From the NCBI GenBank assembly GCA_049325575.1, contig JBMOLK010000289.1:1-39489 (forward strand): a DNA stretch of 39,489 nucleotides. The letters are read 5' to 3'. The position numbers and the translations under genes were made by a program. The notes beneath the pieces were generated by a model. It worked only from the letters and a program-made list of their open reading frames with translations. It was not told where the DNA came from and ran no database searches. Source of the DNA: JBMOLK01 sp049325575 (GTDB lineage: Bacteria; Bacillota; Clostridia; Acetivibrionales; Acetivibrionaceae). This document shows, piece after piece, positions 26,926-35,398 of the stretch. Position 1 is the first letter of the stretch. Every line of letters starts with the position of its first letter.

Positions 26926-27639
26926 TTACCAGCCGTCTATCCCGGAACGTCTTAAAGCACCGAAAATGTTATTCTTTATATCCCGGTTCTTCTTGTGCAT
27001 ATCCGTCAACAGTTCCTTTATATACTGGCGCTTGGTTTTGCCGTTTATATAGCAGGGGCTTGGCACGGTTGCTACACTATTTAGTTTTATAAACTCCTTT
27101 ACCAGTTTTTCTTCAGTATATACAAGAGGCCTTATAAGGTAAAGGTCCTTTCGCTCAAGATAGGTTACCGGTGAGAATGTATGATATCTACCTTCATAAA
27201 ACATGCTAAGTAAAACTGTCTCTACAACATCATCCCTGTGGTGTGCCAGTGCGACTTTGTTGCAGCCAAGCTCCTTTGCAACATTATGCAGTGCACCGCG
27301 TCTAAGGTTGGCACAAAGAGAACAGGGATTCTTTTCTTCCCTTGCCTCAAATATGATTTTTCCGATAACCGTCTCCTCAATGGTGTAGTTAACACCGATT
27401 CTGCTGCAGAGCTCTCTGACGGGTGTCAGGTCAAATTCTCCTATACCCATGGTCAATGTCACTGCCTCAAGATGGAATTTACGAGGTAAGAAATTTTGAA
27501 TTTGTCTAAGTGCCATGAGTAATGTCAGGCTGTCTTTTCCGCCGGACACCCCAACTGCTATTCTATCACCTTCTTCTATCATGTTGTAGTCCTCTATGGC
27601 TTTACGTACTTTTCCCAATAACCTTTTTATTGCTAACAC
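26926..27639 (-). CDS. ttcA: TtcA-family tRNA 2-thiolation enzyme (PP-loop ATPase)
   Basis: This 237-residue protein has the PP-loop SGGKDS (32-37), which activates the tRNA base with ATP. Cysteines C107 and C110 (in PCSLCANLRRG) plus C197 match the three [4Fe-4S] ligands of TtcA. TtcA makes 2-thiocytidine at position 32 of certain tRNAs. The start is uncertain. The GTG at 27639 overlaps the SD AAAGAGGTG, and a TTG seven codons later is poorly placed. The gene lies 68 bases upstream of the secreted glycosidase on the same strand, without clear functional linkage. A related PP-loop subfamily cannot be excluded. Confidence 0.85.
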   Translation of the reverse strand: MLAIKRLLGKVRKAIEDYNMIEEGDRIAVGVSGGKDSLTLLMALRQIQNFLPRKFHLEAVTLTMGIGEFDLTPVRELCSRIGVNYTIEETVIGKIIFEAREEKNPCSLCANLRRGALHNVAKELGCNKVALAHHRDDVVETVLLSMFYEGRYHTFSPVTYLERKDLYLIRPLVYTEEKLVKEFIKLNSVATVPSPCYINGKTKRQYIKELLTDMHKKNRDIKNNIFGALRRSGIDGW

Positions 27640-27850
27640 CTCTTTTTAGCAGCGTAATTATACAGGTTTACATAAATGGATACAGCTCTACAGGTTAATT
27701 ATAAAATATATGGTATAGGGTATCAAGTTAACATTGTGTTACAAATTTTGGGGTGTGTTTAGATTGTATAAGAGGGTGTGAAAAACGCTGCTTTGGCGAG
27801 AAAACAAAAGTATATGAATTGTAAATCAATTAGTTTGAACTAATGTAGCA

Positions 27851-27879
27851 TTGAATTAAAGTTATGTATGTAGTAGAAT
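27851..27879 (+). promoter_or_regulatory. Promoter of tRNA-Pro
   Basis: TTGAAT (27851-27856), a 17-base gap and TAGAAT (27874-27879) sit 21 bases before the mature tRNA 5' end. Confidence 0.5.
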
Positions 27880-27900
27880 TTCTTTTGTCGTCAAAAATAT

Positions 27901-27976
27901 CGGGGTGTAGCGCAGTTGGTAGCGCACGTGGTTTGGGACCATGGGGCCGGGGGTTCAAGTCCTCTCACCCCGACCA
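27901..27976 (+). tRNA. tRNA-Pro (anticodon TGG)
   Basis: The acceptor stem CGGGGTG pairs with CACCCCG. The D arm GCGC-AGTTGGTA-GCGC, the anticodon loop TTTGGGA with anticodon TGG, and the T arm GGGTTCAAGTCC are all present, and CCA is encoded at 27974-27976. A strong terminator follows directly. Confidence 0.97.
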
Positions 27977-27982
27977 ATTAAA

Positions 27983-28031
27983 GTAATAAAAAAGCTGTAT
28001 GGAGATTAACTCCATACAGCTTTTTTATTAC
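27983..28031 (+). terminator. Terminator of tRNA-Pro
   Basis: A perfect 22-base-pair stem (27983-28004 with 28010-28031) has the loop ATTAA. The core is GCTGTATGGAG/CTCCATACAGC, flanked by an A-run on the left and TTTTTTATTAC on the right. Confidence 0.92.
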
Positions 28032-28156
28032 GTATTGGCAATTTGGAAGACTAGAGTGATCTTGTGAATATTTGCATATTTTAGTATAATATTTATGCTA
28101 TTAATAAAAGTAGAGCACTAATTGGAGTGCTTTAAAAGTTTTACCAACAGATATAC

Positions 28157-28174
28157 ACTAACCTGAAGGTTAGT
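28157..28174. promoter_or_regulatory. Perfect palindrome upstream of the YARHG lipoprotein gene
   Basis: ACTAACCT-GA-AGGTTAGT is an exact 8+8 palindrome 41 bases before the start codon. Its form resembles a repressor or MerR-type operator. A second inverted repeat, AGCACT/AGTGCT, lies at 28114-28131. No regulator gene adjoins it. Confidence 0.5.
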
Positions 28175-28215
28175 TATGATTTCTATTAATATATTGTGAC
28201 AGAAGGGTGATTGTT

Positions 28216-29373
28216 ATGATGAAAATAATTGAAGGAATCAAACAAATGGCTTACAAAAGCTTTCTGATGTTGATTATTTCTCTCTTGGTTTTTGTATCAT
28301 CGGGCTGTAGTTTTAATAATGACAAAGACAAAACACGAGATTTTACAGCTGCTACACCTGATAAAGACTCTGAAATAAAAGGCAAGTATATATTCCCTCA
28401 AAGCAGCGACGAATTAATCAGCGATTCTGAACTTGATACTTGTGATAGATTCACATTACTTTTAGCGAAGAACGAGCTATTTGCCCGTAAAGGATATAGG
28501 TTTACAAATAAAGAGCTGTTAGAGTATTTTTCAAATAAGGACTGGTATAAGCCTCTTGATAATGTTAAAGGTACATTAGATGATTTAAATGATATAGAGA
28601 AACAGAACTATAACCTTATAGACAGGAAGTATCAAGGGTTTGACGATTTTTTAGAGGCTCTTGGCGGAGATAACAGTCAAAATACCAGTATGGATTTAGA
28701 CAATGATGGAGAAGAGGAAAGTATAAGAGCAGCGTTTTTTGAAGATGAAAATTCCTTTAAAATCTCTATAAGTTCTAAAGGAAAGGAGTATAATCTGGAA
28801 GGCTATGGAGCTATGCTTATCCCAAGAATATTTTTTGCGGATTTTGATGATACAGATGAACATGTTGACTTCTACGTTTATGATGATGGGTTAAGTGCCG
28901 ACCCAGCTACAACAATATACAGGTTAACTGATGAAGGAATCAAGGAACTAATAGGTTTGCAGGGGCATATTACCTCTTATGATGGAAAGGGCAGGATATT
29001 TACGGATTATAGTAAAACCTATGATAAGTATAAGCAGGTTTTAAGCTATTATGAGTTGGATAAGGGTGTGGTATATGTTCCTAAAGAAGAACTTGTTGGC
29101 AGACCTTTAGAATATGACAAGAAATTAATTCTCTATAATCAAACTGAAGATAGCTATGGAACGCTTATGAGTGATGTAGATGTAGATTATTTTATTGATC
29201 AAATTGATAAAAAGTATATTGCCAAAGTGACCGAGCCAAATGAAGCACTAAAAATAGTTGATATAGATAATAGTTTTCAGAAGATGCACGAGGGTGTAAT
29301 AAATATCCGGATTAAAGTTGAGACTCCGGATGGTAAACAAGGCTGGCTGGAATGGATGAATGGGGGAGATTAA
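28216..29373 (+). CDS. YARHG-domain lipoprotein
   Basis: This 385-residue lipoprotein has a hydrophobic signal and lipobox VSSGC, with C31 as the lipidated residue. A YARHG-type module follows near residues 75-140 (KNELFARKGYRF, then DWYKP), seen in many surface proteins and thought to bind or sense cell-surface ligands. The middle has an Asp-rich turn (DLDNDGEEE). The C-terminal 60 residues, ending in GKQGWLEW, look like an SH3-like strand set. The ATG at 28216 is 8 bases after AGAAGGGTG; a GTG at 28207 lies within the SD. Function beyond surface attachment is not evident. Confidence 0.8.
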   Translation: MMKIIEGIKQMAYKSFLMLIISLLVFVSSGCSFNNDKDKTRDFTAATPDKDSEIKGKYIFPQSSDELISDSELDTCDRFTLLLAKNELFARKGYRFTNKELLEYFSNKDWYKPLDNVKGTLDDLNDIEKQNYNLIDRKYQGFDDFLEALGGDNSQNTSMDLDNDGEEESIRAAFFEDENSFKISISSKGKEYNLEGYGAMLIPRIFFADFDDTDEHVDFYVYDDGLSADPATTIYRLTDEGIKELIGLQGHITSYDGKGRIFTDYSKTYDKYKQVLSYYELDKGVVYVPKEELVGRPLEYDKKLILYNQTEDSYGTLMSDVDVDYFIDQIDKKYIAKVTEPNEALKIVDIDNSFQKMHEGVINIRIKVETPDGKQGWLEWMNGGD

Positions 29374-29561
29374 TTACCCAAGTAAATAAAACCTGTGAAT
29401 GCTTCAAACATCAACATTATAAAAGGTATAAACATTATTATGCCAGGGAATGTGCTAAATATCATAGCTGCAGTTCTCATCAACCGTGATGGGGACTGCT
29501 TCTTTGGTACTATGACAAAAGCTAATGCTATAGATGCAAAAAACAACGGCCATATAAACAT
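29370..29561 (-). CDS. Possible small two-helix membrane protein
   Basis: This 63-residue reading frame encodes two very hydrophobic segments (about 1-18 and 33-61) joined by a basic loop (PKKQSPSRLMR), a typical small membrane protein layout. It ends overlapping the lipoprotein stop by 4 bases. Against it: no clear SD is seen before the ATG and the promoter match is poor (TTGACA without a -10). It fills most of an otherwise empty 362-base gap. It could be real, a relic, or chance. Confidence 0.35.
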   Translation of the reverse strand: MFIWPLFFASIALAFVIVPKKQSPSRLMRTAAMIFSTFPGIIMFIPFIMLMFEAFTGFIYLGN

Positions 29562-29654
29562 TTCTAAATATCAAAAATAAACTTGGACATTACCAAATTC
29601 CATTTGTCAATAGTTTTTTCTTGCACTTTCTATTTCACATATTCAGCATAATAG

Positions 29655-29673
29655 GTAACAATTTATGTAAATC
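29655..29673 (+). promoter_or_regulatory. Conserved upstream element of DUF2935 gene, copy 1
   Basis: The 19 bases GTAACAATTTATGTAAATC, which include the dyad ATTTA-TG-TAAAT, occur 62 bases before the start codon. They occur identically at 38268-38286 before the second DUF2935 gene. The identity in otherwise diverged intergenic DNA suggests a shared promoter part or regulator site. Confidence 0.55.
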
Positions 29674-29735
29674 TACAATATCATGTAGTATGAAATCAAA
29701 TGTGATAATGCAAGGCTTTAAGTAGGAGGTATATT

Positions 29736-30656
29736 ATGCTGTCCAGAGAAGAGTTTATAAGACAATCCCTTGAGCATAACCTTTTTTTTAACAGAATAAT
29801 AAAAGAACACTTGATATTTGCAGCAGCAGCTCTAGGGGTAAAAGACCCTGAACTTACACAGCCGGCAATGGAGCTTAAAAACCAATATGAAAGGCTTTTG
29901 TCAGAAACTGTCATGCTTTCTAACCGGGTACTAAGTCCGGAGGCAGTGGCATCCGGTGAATTTGTGACACGATTTACGCTGAATGCGGAGCTTGTGACCC
30001 AAGCTTATACCGGTATCCCTATTAACACAAGCATTACGCAGACTGAAATGGGTCTTATGCCCGGAATGTATGTTAATCCGATGTTTGAATCAAGAGTTGG
30101 TATGTTAAACCAAAGAGCAATAGAACTAACCAAACAGGCAATTGAAGTAAAAAAGCAGCTTGGGAATGCGGTAAAAGCATGTAAGCTATTTACTTTTGTT
30201 TACCCAGCACTACTTGACCATGTTCTCGAAGAAGCAAAGTTCTATCTGAAGATTCTTACCATGCTGCAGAATAGAGAAGATATGGATACTATAAGATCGG
30301 CTATCGAGCATGAAATTTTCTGGAATCATATTATGGAGGAACATGCAGAGTTTATTAGAGGAATGCTTGATCCATCAGAGGAACAGCTAATAAACAAAGC
30401 AGATGATTTTGCGGAGGAGTTTGAAGAACTTACAGAAAGTGCAAAGAAAGCTCTTAGAATGACTACATTACTTCCACAGGTAACAAGAGAAAGCATAGAG
30501 GGAACTTATAAAATCAGAAATTTCAAGGCAGAGGGAACACTAGGCATACTGGAGTGCAAGATCAAGTCAATAATTCTTCCTTTACTGTCAGACCACGTGT
30601 TAAGAGAGGCAAACCATCATTTAAGAATTCTTAGGATGTTTGAAAAGAAGCTCTAA
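29736..30656 (+). CDS. DUF2935 protein, paralogue 1 (duplicated helix-bundle, candidate metal binder)
   Basis: This 306-residue, all-helical protein has two similar halves. Each carries a helix of the pattern E-H-x-x-F-[FW]-N-x-I-[IM]-x-E-H (residues 13-25 and 191-203) and one of the pattern D-H-V-L-x-E-A (161-167 and 286-292). These His/Glu positions look like metal ligands in two ferritin-like four-helix bundles. The DUF2935 family is mostly found in spore-forming Firmicutes, and a homologue of known structure was labelled a putative spore coat protein; no function is proven. A paralogue of the same length is at 38375. The SD AGTAGGAGGTATATT is strong. Confidence 0.85.
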   Translation: MLSREEFIRQSLEHNLFFNRIIKEHLIFAAAALGVKDPELTQPAMELKNQYERLLSETVMLSNRVLSPEAVASGEFVTRFTLNAELVTQAYTGIPINTSITQTEMGLMPGMYVNPMFESRVGMLNQRAIELTKQAIEVKKQLGNAVKACKLFTFVYPALLDHVLEEAKFYLKILTMLQNREDMDTIRSAIEHEIFWNHIMEEHAEFIRGMLDPSEEQLINKADDFAEEFEELTESAKKALRMTTLLPQVTRESIEGTYKIRNFKAEGTLGILECKIKSIILPLLSDHVLREANHHLRILRMFEKKL

Positions 30657-30688
30657 ATATTAAAGACACTTATTTTTAGATTCAAAAG

Positions 30689-30718
30689 TCCATGGCAGGG
30701 TCAAAACTATGCCATGGA
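30689..30718. terminator. Hairpin between DUF2935 gene 1 and the AraC gene
   Basis: TCCATGGCA (30689-30697) pairs with TGCCATGGA (30710-30718) over a 12-base loop. It separates two convergent genes and has short A/T runs on both sides, so it probably ends both transcripts. Confidence 0.6.
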
Positions 30719-30743
30719 TTTACTGTTTTACTAAGTATAACCT

Positions 30744-31655
30744 TTACTGCTTTATTGTCACTTTATTAAATTCCCTGATGGGTTGATAAATATCCAATTC
30801 ACAGTAGTTATCGTTTGACAGGCTTGTATCTATATATTCAAACCTGAAGGTATCGGCAGATTTAAAACCGGAATTGGTAATCCATTTACGATATAAGTGA
30901 ACCAACAGCCGCCCTACCTGTCTTCCTTTTATTTCGTCCGGCTTGAAGAAACCTACAAAGCGGAATACAACGTACTTGTGCGCAGGTATGGAGATGCCTG
31001 TCATTCCTTCTGGTATATGTGACAAGTCAGGGACCTGTAATGATGGTATATAATATATATAACCGTCATCATATCCGCTCCAGTCAGTATATCCGAAGTA
31101 TACATTTGGATTTAGGGCATTACCTATTTGATGCCTGGAGTTATAAAAGAAGTCTCTTCCATGGGTGTTGGCAATGTTATGCCCCGATTTACTTAAAATT
31201 TTGTACTTGTTTCCCACAACATAGAATTTCTGCTTAAAAACGTAAAAAGGCTTATAGGTAATAGAGTTATTAACAGACAATATATCATTAAGATTAATCT
31301 TTTCTTTTATTTCAATTGAGATACCATCTGACCTGACTTTTAAAGGTGTATACCCGAACTTCTTCCTAAAAGCCCTTATATAGGACTGCTCATGGTCAAA
31401 TCCGTATTCTAAGGCTATATCAATAATTCTCATATTTGTTTTTATAAGCGCGTCAATGCTTAACGTAAGCTTGCGCGACTTAACATACTCCATTAGAGGC
31501 TCGCCTGTCAAGGATTTAAACATTCTATGAAGATAAAATTTTGATACTCCTGTATGTAGTGCCAGGTCATCCAAAGTAATTTTATCCATTATATTATTCT
31601 CAATATAGTCTGTACAAGAAGCAATGACTTCTCTAGTGTCTATCAAAGTTTTCAC
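30744..31655 (-). CDS. AraC-family regulator with C-terminal GyrI-like effector domain
   Basis: This 303-residue protein has an N-terminal AraC/XylS DNA-binding region (about residues 8-108), with both helix-turn-helix units (ITLDDLALHTGVSKFYLHRMFK and MRIIDIALEYGFDHEQSYIRAFRKKFGYTP). The rest (about 125-303) resembles the GyrI-like/SbmC ligand-binding fold found in Rob and in multidrug-sensing regulators. It probably binds a small hydrophobic compound. It is divergent from fabF, with a strong dyad between them, so it may regulate fabF or itself. The start is uncertain. GTG at 31655 overlaps the SD AGAGGTG, while TTG at 31646 has better spacing. Confidence 0.87.
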   Translation of the reverse strand: MKTLIDTREVIASCTDYIENNIMDKITLDDLALHTGVSKFYLHRMFKSLTGEPLMEYVKSRKLTLSIDALIKTNMRIIDIALEYGFDHEQSYIRAFRKKFGYTPLKVRSDGISIEIKEKINLNDILSVNNSITYKPFYVFKQKFYVVGNKYKILSKSGHNIANTHGRDFFYNSRHQIGNALNPNVYFGYTDWSGYDDGYIYYIPSLQVPDLSHIPEGMTGISIPAHKYVVFRFVGFFKPDEIKGRQVGRLLVHLYRKWITNSGFKSADTFRFEYIDTSLSNDNYCELDIYQPIREFNKVTIKQ

Positions 31656-31747
31656 ACCTCTAACTCAAAAAGCAAAATCTGTTCATTTTCTATCAATTAT
31701 ATATGCTATTTTTATTAAAGTAAACAATACTCAAATTTATAAGGGTG

Positions 31748-31775
31748 AAGTTTACCTTATCAGAAAGGTAAACTT
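31748..31775. promoter_or_regulatory. Operator-like dyad overlapping the fabF promoter
   Basis: AAGTTTACCTT (31748-31758) and its exact complement (31765-31775) flank a 6-base centre. The right arm overlaps the -35 of the probable fabF promoter, so a bound protein would block it. The sequence does not match the known FapR or FabT consensus. It also lies in the control region of the divergent AraC gene. Confidence 0.55.
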
Positions 31776-31802
31776 GTGTGATAAAACCAATTAAATTATA
31801 AA
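31774..31802 (+). promoter_or_regulatory. Probable fabF promoter
   Basis: TTGTGT (31774-31779), a 17-base gap and TATAAA (31797-31802). Transcription would start near 31809, leaving a very short leader with AGGAGG just before the GTG start. Confidence 0.5.
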
Positions 31803-31823
31803 GTGAGAGTAGGAGGTTTCATT

Positions 31824-33056
31824 GTGAAAAGACGTGTAGTTATAACCGGAACAGGAGTAATCTCATCACTAGGGTTTGGTACAGAGAAATTCTGGAATTC
31901 TATAAAGAATGGCAAGAGTGGAATCAGCAGGATTGAAAGAGTTGATGTGTCTGATATGCCTACAAAAGTGGGAGCTGAAATTAAAGATTTTGATCCAAAT
32001 GAATTTATAGAGAAAAAAGAAGTCAAGCGAATGGACAGATTTTCACAGTATGCAGTCGCCGCGGCGCAAATGGCGATAGAGAGTGCAAAGCTTGATATTG
32101 AGAAGGTAAATAAGGAGCGCATGGGTGTAATTATAGGATCGGGAATAGGCGGCATAGAAACACTGGAGAATCAGTACCAGGTTCTTAATGAGAAAGGCCC
32201 TGGCAGGGTCAGTGCATTTTTTGTCCCAATGATGATTCCCAATATGGCATCAGGGCTTGTTTCGATAAAGTACGGCGCCAAGGGCTATGTTGAGTGTGTA
32301 ACCACAGCTTGTGCCACCTCTACCAATTCCCTAGGTGATGCTTTTAAAGTTATTCAGCGTAATGATGCTGATATAATGATTGCAGGAGGATCAGAGGCAC
32401 CCATTACACGATTGACTCTTGCAGGCTTTTGTTCAAGTAAGACAATGACAACAAATGAAGAACCGGAGGGCGCTTCCAGGCCGTTTGATCTGGAGCGAAA
32501 CGGCTTTGTTATAGGTGAGGGCGCCGGGGTTCTGATACTTGAAGAATATGAGCATGCCCTAAACCGGGGGGCTGATATTATTGCCGAGGTTGTAGGCTAT
32601 GCTTGTACAAACGATGCCTATCACATTACAGCTCCTGCAGAGAATGGAGAAGGCGGTGCAAGGTGTATGAAGCTGGCAATAGAGGATGCTGGTATAAAGC
32701 CTTATGATATAGGGTATATAAATGCTCATGGAACTTCAACAGAGTTAAATGATAAAAATGAAACTGCTGCTATTAAAACAGTGTTTGGTGAACACGCATA
32801 TAAACTTGCAGTAAGCTCTACAAAATCTATGACAGGACATTTGCTGGGAGGAGCAGGAGCCATTGAGGCTATAATTACTGCACTTTCATTAAAAGAGGGA
32901 TTTTTACCTCCAACAATAAATTATGAAACTCCTGACCCTGAGTGTGACTTGTTCTATGTACCGAATGAAGGAAAGAGTGTAAGCATAGCATATGCCATCA
33001 GCAATTCCTTTGGCTTCGGAGGACACAATGCTACTTTGGTGTTAAAGGCTTTCTAG
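31824..33056 (+). CDS. fabF: Beta-ketoacyl-ACP synthase II
   Basis: This 410-residue condensing enzyme extends acyl-ACP with malonyl-ACP in fatty acid synthesis. The Cys-His-His triad is complete: C163 in TTACATSTNS, H301 in NAHGTSTELND, and H338 in KSMTGHLLGGAGA. The start is GTG at 31824, 7 bases after AGGAGG, giving the standard MKRRVVITGTG. It stands alone rather than in a fab cluster, behind its own promoter and dyad and followed by a strong terminator, so it is a single-gene unit. A secondary or specialised copy is possible. Confidence 0.95.
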   Translation: MKRRVVITGTGVISSLGFGTEKFWNSIKNGKSGISRIERVDVSDMPTKVGAEIKDFDPNEFIEKKEVKRMDRFSQYAVAAAQMAIESAKLDIEKVNKERMGVIIGSGIGGIETLENQYQVLNEKGPGRVSAFFVPMMIPNMASGLVSIKYGAKGYVECVTTACATSTNSLGDAFKVIQRNDADIMIAGGSEAPITRLTLAGFCSSKTMTTNEEPEGASRPFDLERNGFVIGEGAGVLILEEYEHALNRGADIIAEVVGYACTNDAYHITAPAENGEGGARCMKLAIEDAGIKPYDIGYINAHGTSTELNDKNETAAIKTVFGEHAYKLAVSSTKSMTGHLLGGAGAIEAIITALSLKEGFLPPTINYETPDPECDLFYVPNEGKSVSIAYAISNSFGFGGHNATLVLKAF

Positions 33057-33124
33057 TGCCTCGTAACGTAATTCTTTTCTTGAATGTAATATACTTTGTT
33101 TTTTCTTTTTAATAAATTCACGCT

Positions 33125-33158
33125 AAAAACCCCCTCTATGATCATGGAGGGGGTTTTT
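33125..33158 (+). terminator. Terminator of fabF
   Basis: AAAAACCCCCTC (33125-33136) and GAGGGGGTTTTT (33147-33158) form a perfect 12-base-pair stem over a 10-base loop, 68 bases past the stop. Confidence 0.92.
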
Positions 33159-33159
33159 A

Positions 33160-33188
33160 TTGTTAAAAGGCTGGCTCTGTGGTAAAAT
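33160..33188 (+). promoter_or_regulatory. Promoter of the murG-like/epimerase unit
   Basis: TTGTTA (33160-33165), a 17-base gap and TAAAAT (33183-33188) start immediately after the fabF terminator. The leader before the next gene would be about 70 bases. Confidence 0.55.
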
Positions 33189-33263
33189 TAATTATCCTAG
33201 TTTAGCTGGTGGCAGGTACGGTAATGCCTTATCAGCAAGTATCCTGGTGGCAGAGGTGTATTT

Positions 33264-34340
33264 ATGGGGGAGAAAGTTATTGTCTTAACAGGAGGGGGCT
33301 CTGCAGGCCATGTGACCCCTAATCTTGCAATTCTTGAAAGGCTCCTTGAGAAAGGATGGAAAGTTCATTACATAGGTACGGAAAAAGGAATTGAAAGCTC
33401 TATAGTTCCTAAAGATAAAGTGTTATTCCATACAATTAAGGCAGGAAAATTAAGAAGATATTTTGATATAAAAAATTTCACAGATCCCTTCAATGTTCTG
33501 GCCGGAGCCGCAAAATCATTTTTCATTCTAAGAAAAATCAAACCTTCTGTTGTTTTCGCAAAAGGAGGTTTCGTCTCTTTACCGGTAATTTTCAGCGCCT
33601 GGCTGCTAGGGATACCTGCCATAACGCACGAAGGTGATGTTTCCTTAGGACTTGCCAATAAATTATCATTATTTTTTGTAAAAAAGGTATGTGTGTCCTT
33701 TAAAGAAACTCTGGAATCTGTTGGGGGAAAATGTGTTTATACGGGATTGCCTGTAAGGAAAGAAATCCTTCACGGAAATGCCGAACAGGGGTATGAGTTC
33801 TGTAATTTGAAGGACGACAAGCCTGTTATTCTTATTATGGGAGGAAGCCAGGGGTCTAGAAGAATAAACGATCTAATAGTAAAAAGCCTTCCTCAAATCC
33901 TTTCAAAATTTAATGTAGTGCATATCTGCGGAAAAGGAAATATGAACCACTCGGTAAAATATGACGGATATCGCCAGTTTGAGTATATAGGTGAGGAGCT
34001 TCCACATATATTTGCAATATCCAGTGTAGTTGTCTCAAGGTCCGGTACATCAGCCATTTTTGAAATTCTGTCATTAAAAAAGCCTTCCGTTTTAATTCCC
34101 CTAATGGTTGGGAGCAGGGGAGAACAGGTGCTGAATGCAAGGAATTTTGAAAAAAGTAACTTCGCAAGGATGATTTCTGAAAACAATATAACAACCGAAG
34201 AGTTTTGCAGTACATTACATGAGGTCTATGAAAACAGGCAGTTTTTCATAGACAATATGATGCATGCGGATGTCCCTGACAGTATTGAAGTAATACTGGA
34301 TGTGATTGAGGGTTGCAGCAAGCAAAGGAAGAGAGTGTAA
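33264..34340 (+). CDS. murG: MurG-like UDP-GlcNAc glycosyltransferase
   Basis: This 358-residue GT28 enzyme has the glycine-rich N-terminus LTGGGSAGHVTPN, the acceptor-side motif THEGDVSLGLANKLS, and the donor-site region with MGGSQGSRRIN and SRSGTSAIFEIL. MurG adds GlcNAc to lipid I to form lipid II at the membrane. The gene is outside a division/cell wall cluster and the motif reads HEGD rather than HEQN, resembling the second MurG copies of some Bacilli. It may thus be a paralogue, perhaps acting on another polyprenyl-linked sugar. The SD AGAGGTG lies before the ATG. The gene ends 26 bases before the epimerase start. Confidence 0.85.
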   Translation: MGEKVIVLTGGGSAGHVTPNLAILERLLEKGWKVHYIGTEKGIESSIVPKDKVLFHTIKAGKLRRYFDIKNFTDPFNVLAGAAKSFFILRKIKPSVVFAKGGFVSLPVIFSAWLLGIPAITHEGDVSLGLANKLSLFFVKKVCVSFKETLESVGGKCVYTGLPVRKEILHGNAEQGYEFCNLKDDKPVILIMGGSQGSRRINDLIVKSLPQILSKFNVVHICGKGNMNHSVKYDGYRQFEYIGEELPHIFAISSVVVSRSGTSAIFEILSLKKPSVLIPLMVGSRGEQVLNARNFEKSNFARMISENNITTEEFCSTLHEVYENRQFFIDNMMHADVPDSIEVILDVIEGCSKQRKRV

Positions 34341-34366
34341 GGGAGAGTAAATGGAGGCATGGCTGT

Positions 34367-35287
34367 ATGGATAAGATACTGGTAACAGGCGGAAGTGGTT
34401 TTATTGGAAGCCACCTCTGTGAACGGCTAAATGAAATGGGATATGATGTTACAATTTATGATATAAAGAAACCCCAAACCAAAGACATTAGGTATATACA
34501 GGGAGATATAAGAGACTATGGGCTTTTAAAGCATTCAATGAAGGGGTGTTCCATAGTGTGTCATCACGCAGCTATGTTGGGGGTGGTTGCATGTCTTAAT
34601 GATAAGGATACGGTTTATGATATAAACCACCATGGAACAGAAAACGTTATAAAGGCGTGTCTTGAAAACGGTGTTTCAAATGTTGTTTTTGCATCTTCAT
34701 CAGAAGTTTACGGTGAAGGTTCAATCAATCAAAAACTGATTGAGACTATAGACTTAAAGCCTAAAAGCCATTACGGCATATCAAAAATTCTTGGAGAAAA
34801 TGTAATTAGGGAATTTCACGAAAGATTCAATATGAAGGCTTCGGTACTAAGATACTGTAATGTCTATGGAAAAAGGCAGAGGGAAGACTTTGTAATACCC
34901 ATATTTATTAGGAGTGCGTTAAAAAAAGATTTTCTTAAGGTATGTGGTGATGGCCGGCAGGTTAGAAGCTTTACGTATATAAGTGATGCGGTTGAAGCAA
35001 CTATCAGAGCCATTTTTAGAAACGGTAATACATTTGAAGTGTATAATGTAGCTTCGGATAAACCTTATACAATAAAAGAACTCGCATTAAAGGTAATAAA
35101 TATACATGGCAGTGGAGAAATGAGGCATGTGGATTTTGAGGGAGTAGGAAGAAAGACAGAGTGTGAGGTTTTTACAAGAATCCCATCTATAGAAAAGGCA
35201 AGGAAGGAGCTTGGGTATATTCCGTGTACGGGTATTGATGATGGTCTGACTCTAACCTTTAACTATTACAGGAACTTGAAAATATAA
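34367..35287 (+). CDS. NAD-dependent sugar epimerase/dehydratase (extended SDR)
   Basis: This 306-residue extended short-chain dehydrogenase has the NAD-binding motif TGGSGFIGS at the N-terminus, D49 in GDIRD, the serine-rich strand FASSSEVYGEG (109-118), and the catalytic Y136-x3-K140. This family epimerises or dehydrates nucleotide sugars such as UDP-glucose or UDP-GlcNAc; the exact substrate cannot be read from the sequence. I chose ATG 34367 because it follows GGAGG by about 9 bases and yields MDKILVTGG. It forms an operon with the MurG-like gene, suggesting joint work on a cell-surface glycan. Confidence 0.88.
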   Translation: MDKILVTGGSGFIGSHLCERLNEMGYDVTIYDIKKPQTKDIRYIQGDIRDYGLLKHSMKGCSIVCHHAAMLGVVACLNDKDTVYDINHHGTENVIKACLENGVSNVVFASSSEVYGEGSINQKLIETIDLKPKSHYGISKILGENVIREFHERFNMKASVLRYCNVYGKRQREDFVIPIFIRSALKKDFLKVCGDGRQVRSFTYISDAVEATIRAIFRNGNTFEVYNVASDKPYTIKELALKVINIHGSGEMRHVDFEGVGRKTECEVFTRIPSIEKARKELGYIPCTGIDDGLTLTFNYYRNLKI

Positions 35288-35398
35288 AGTTCATGATGGG
35301 GCTTTAAAAGGCAAAGTTGTATATTTGGTCATGTATTAACTTAAAATACATGTAAATAATAAAGCAATAAGCAGCAAATAACCGGAAGGAGAATGGAT

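Noticed and set aside
29395..29580. Plus-strand 61-codon frame opposite the small membrane ORF
   Set aside because: No SD and a composition typical of the antisense of a hydrophobic frame; the minus-strand reading is the better of the two and is itself doubtful.
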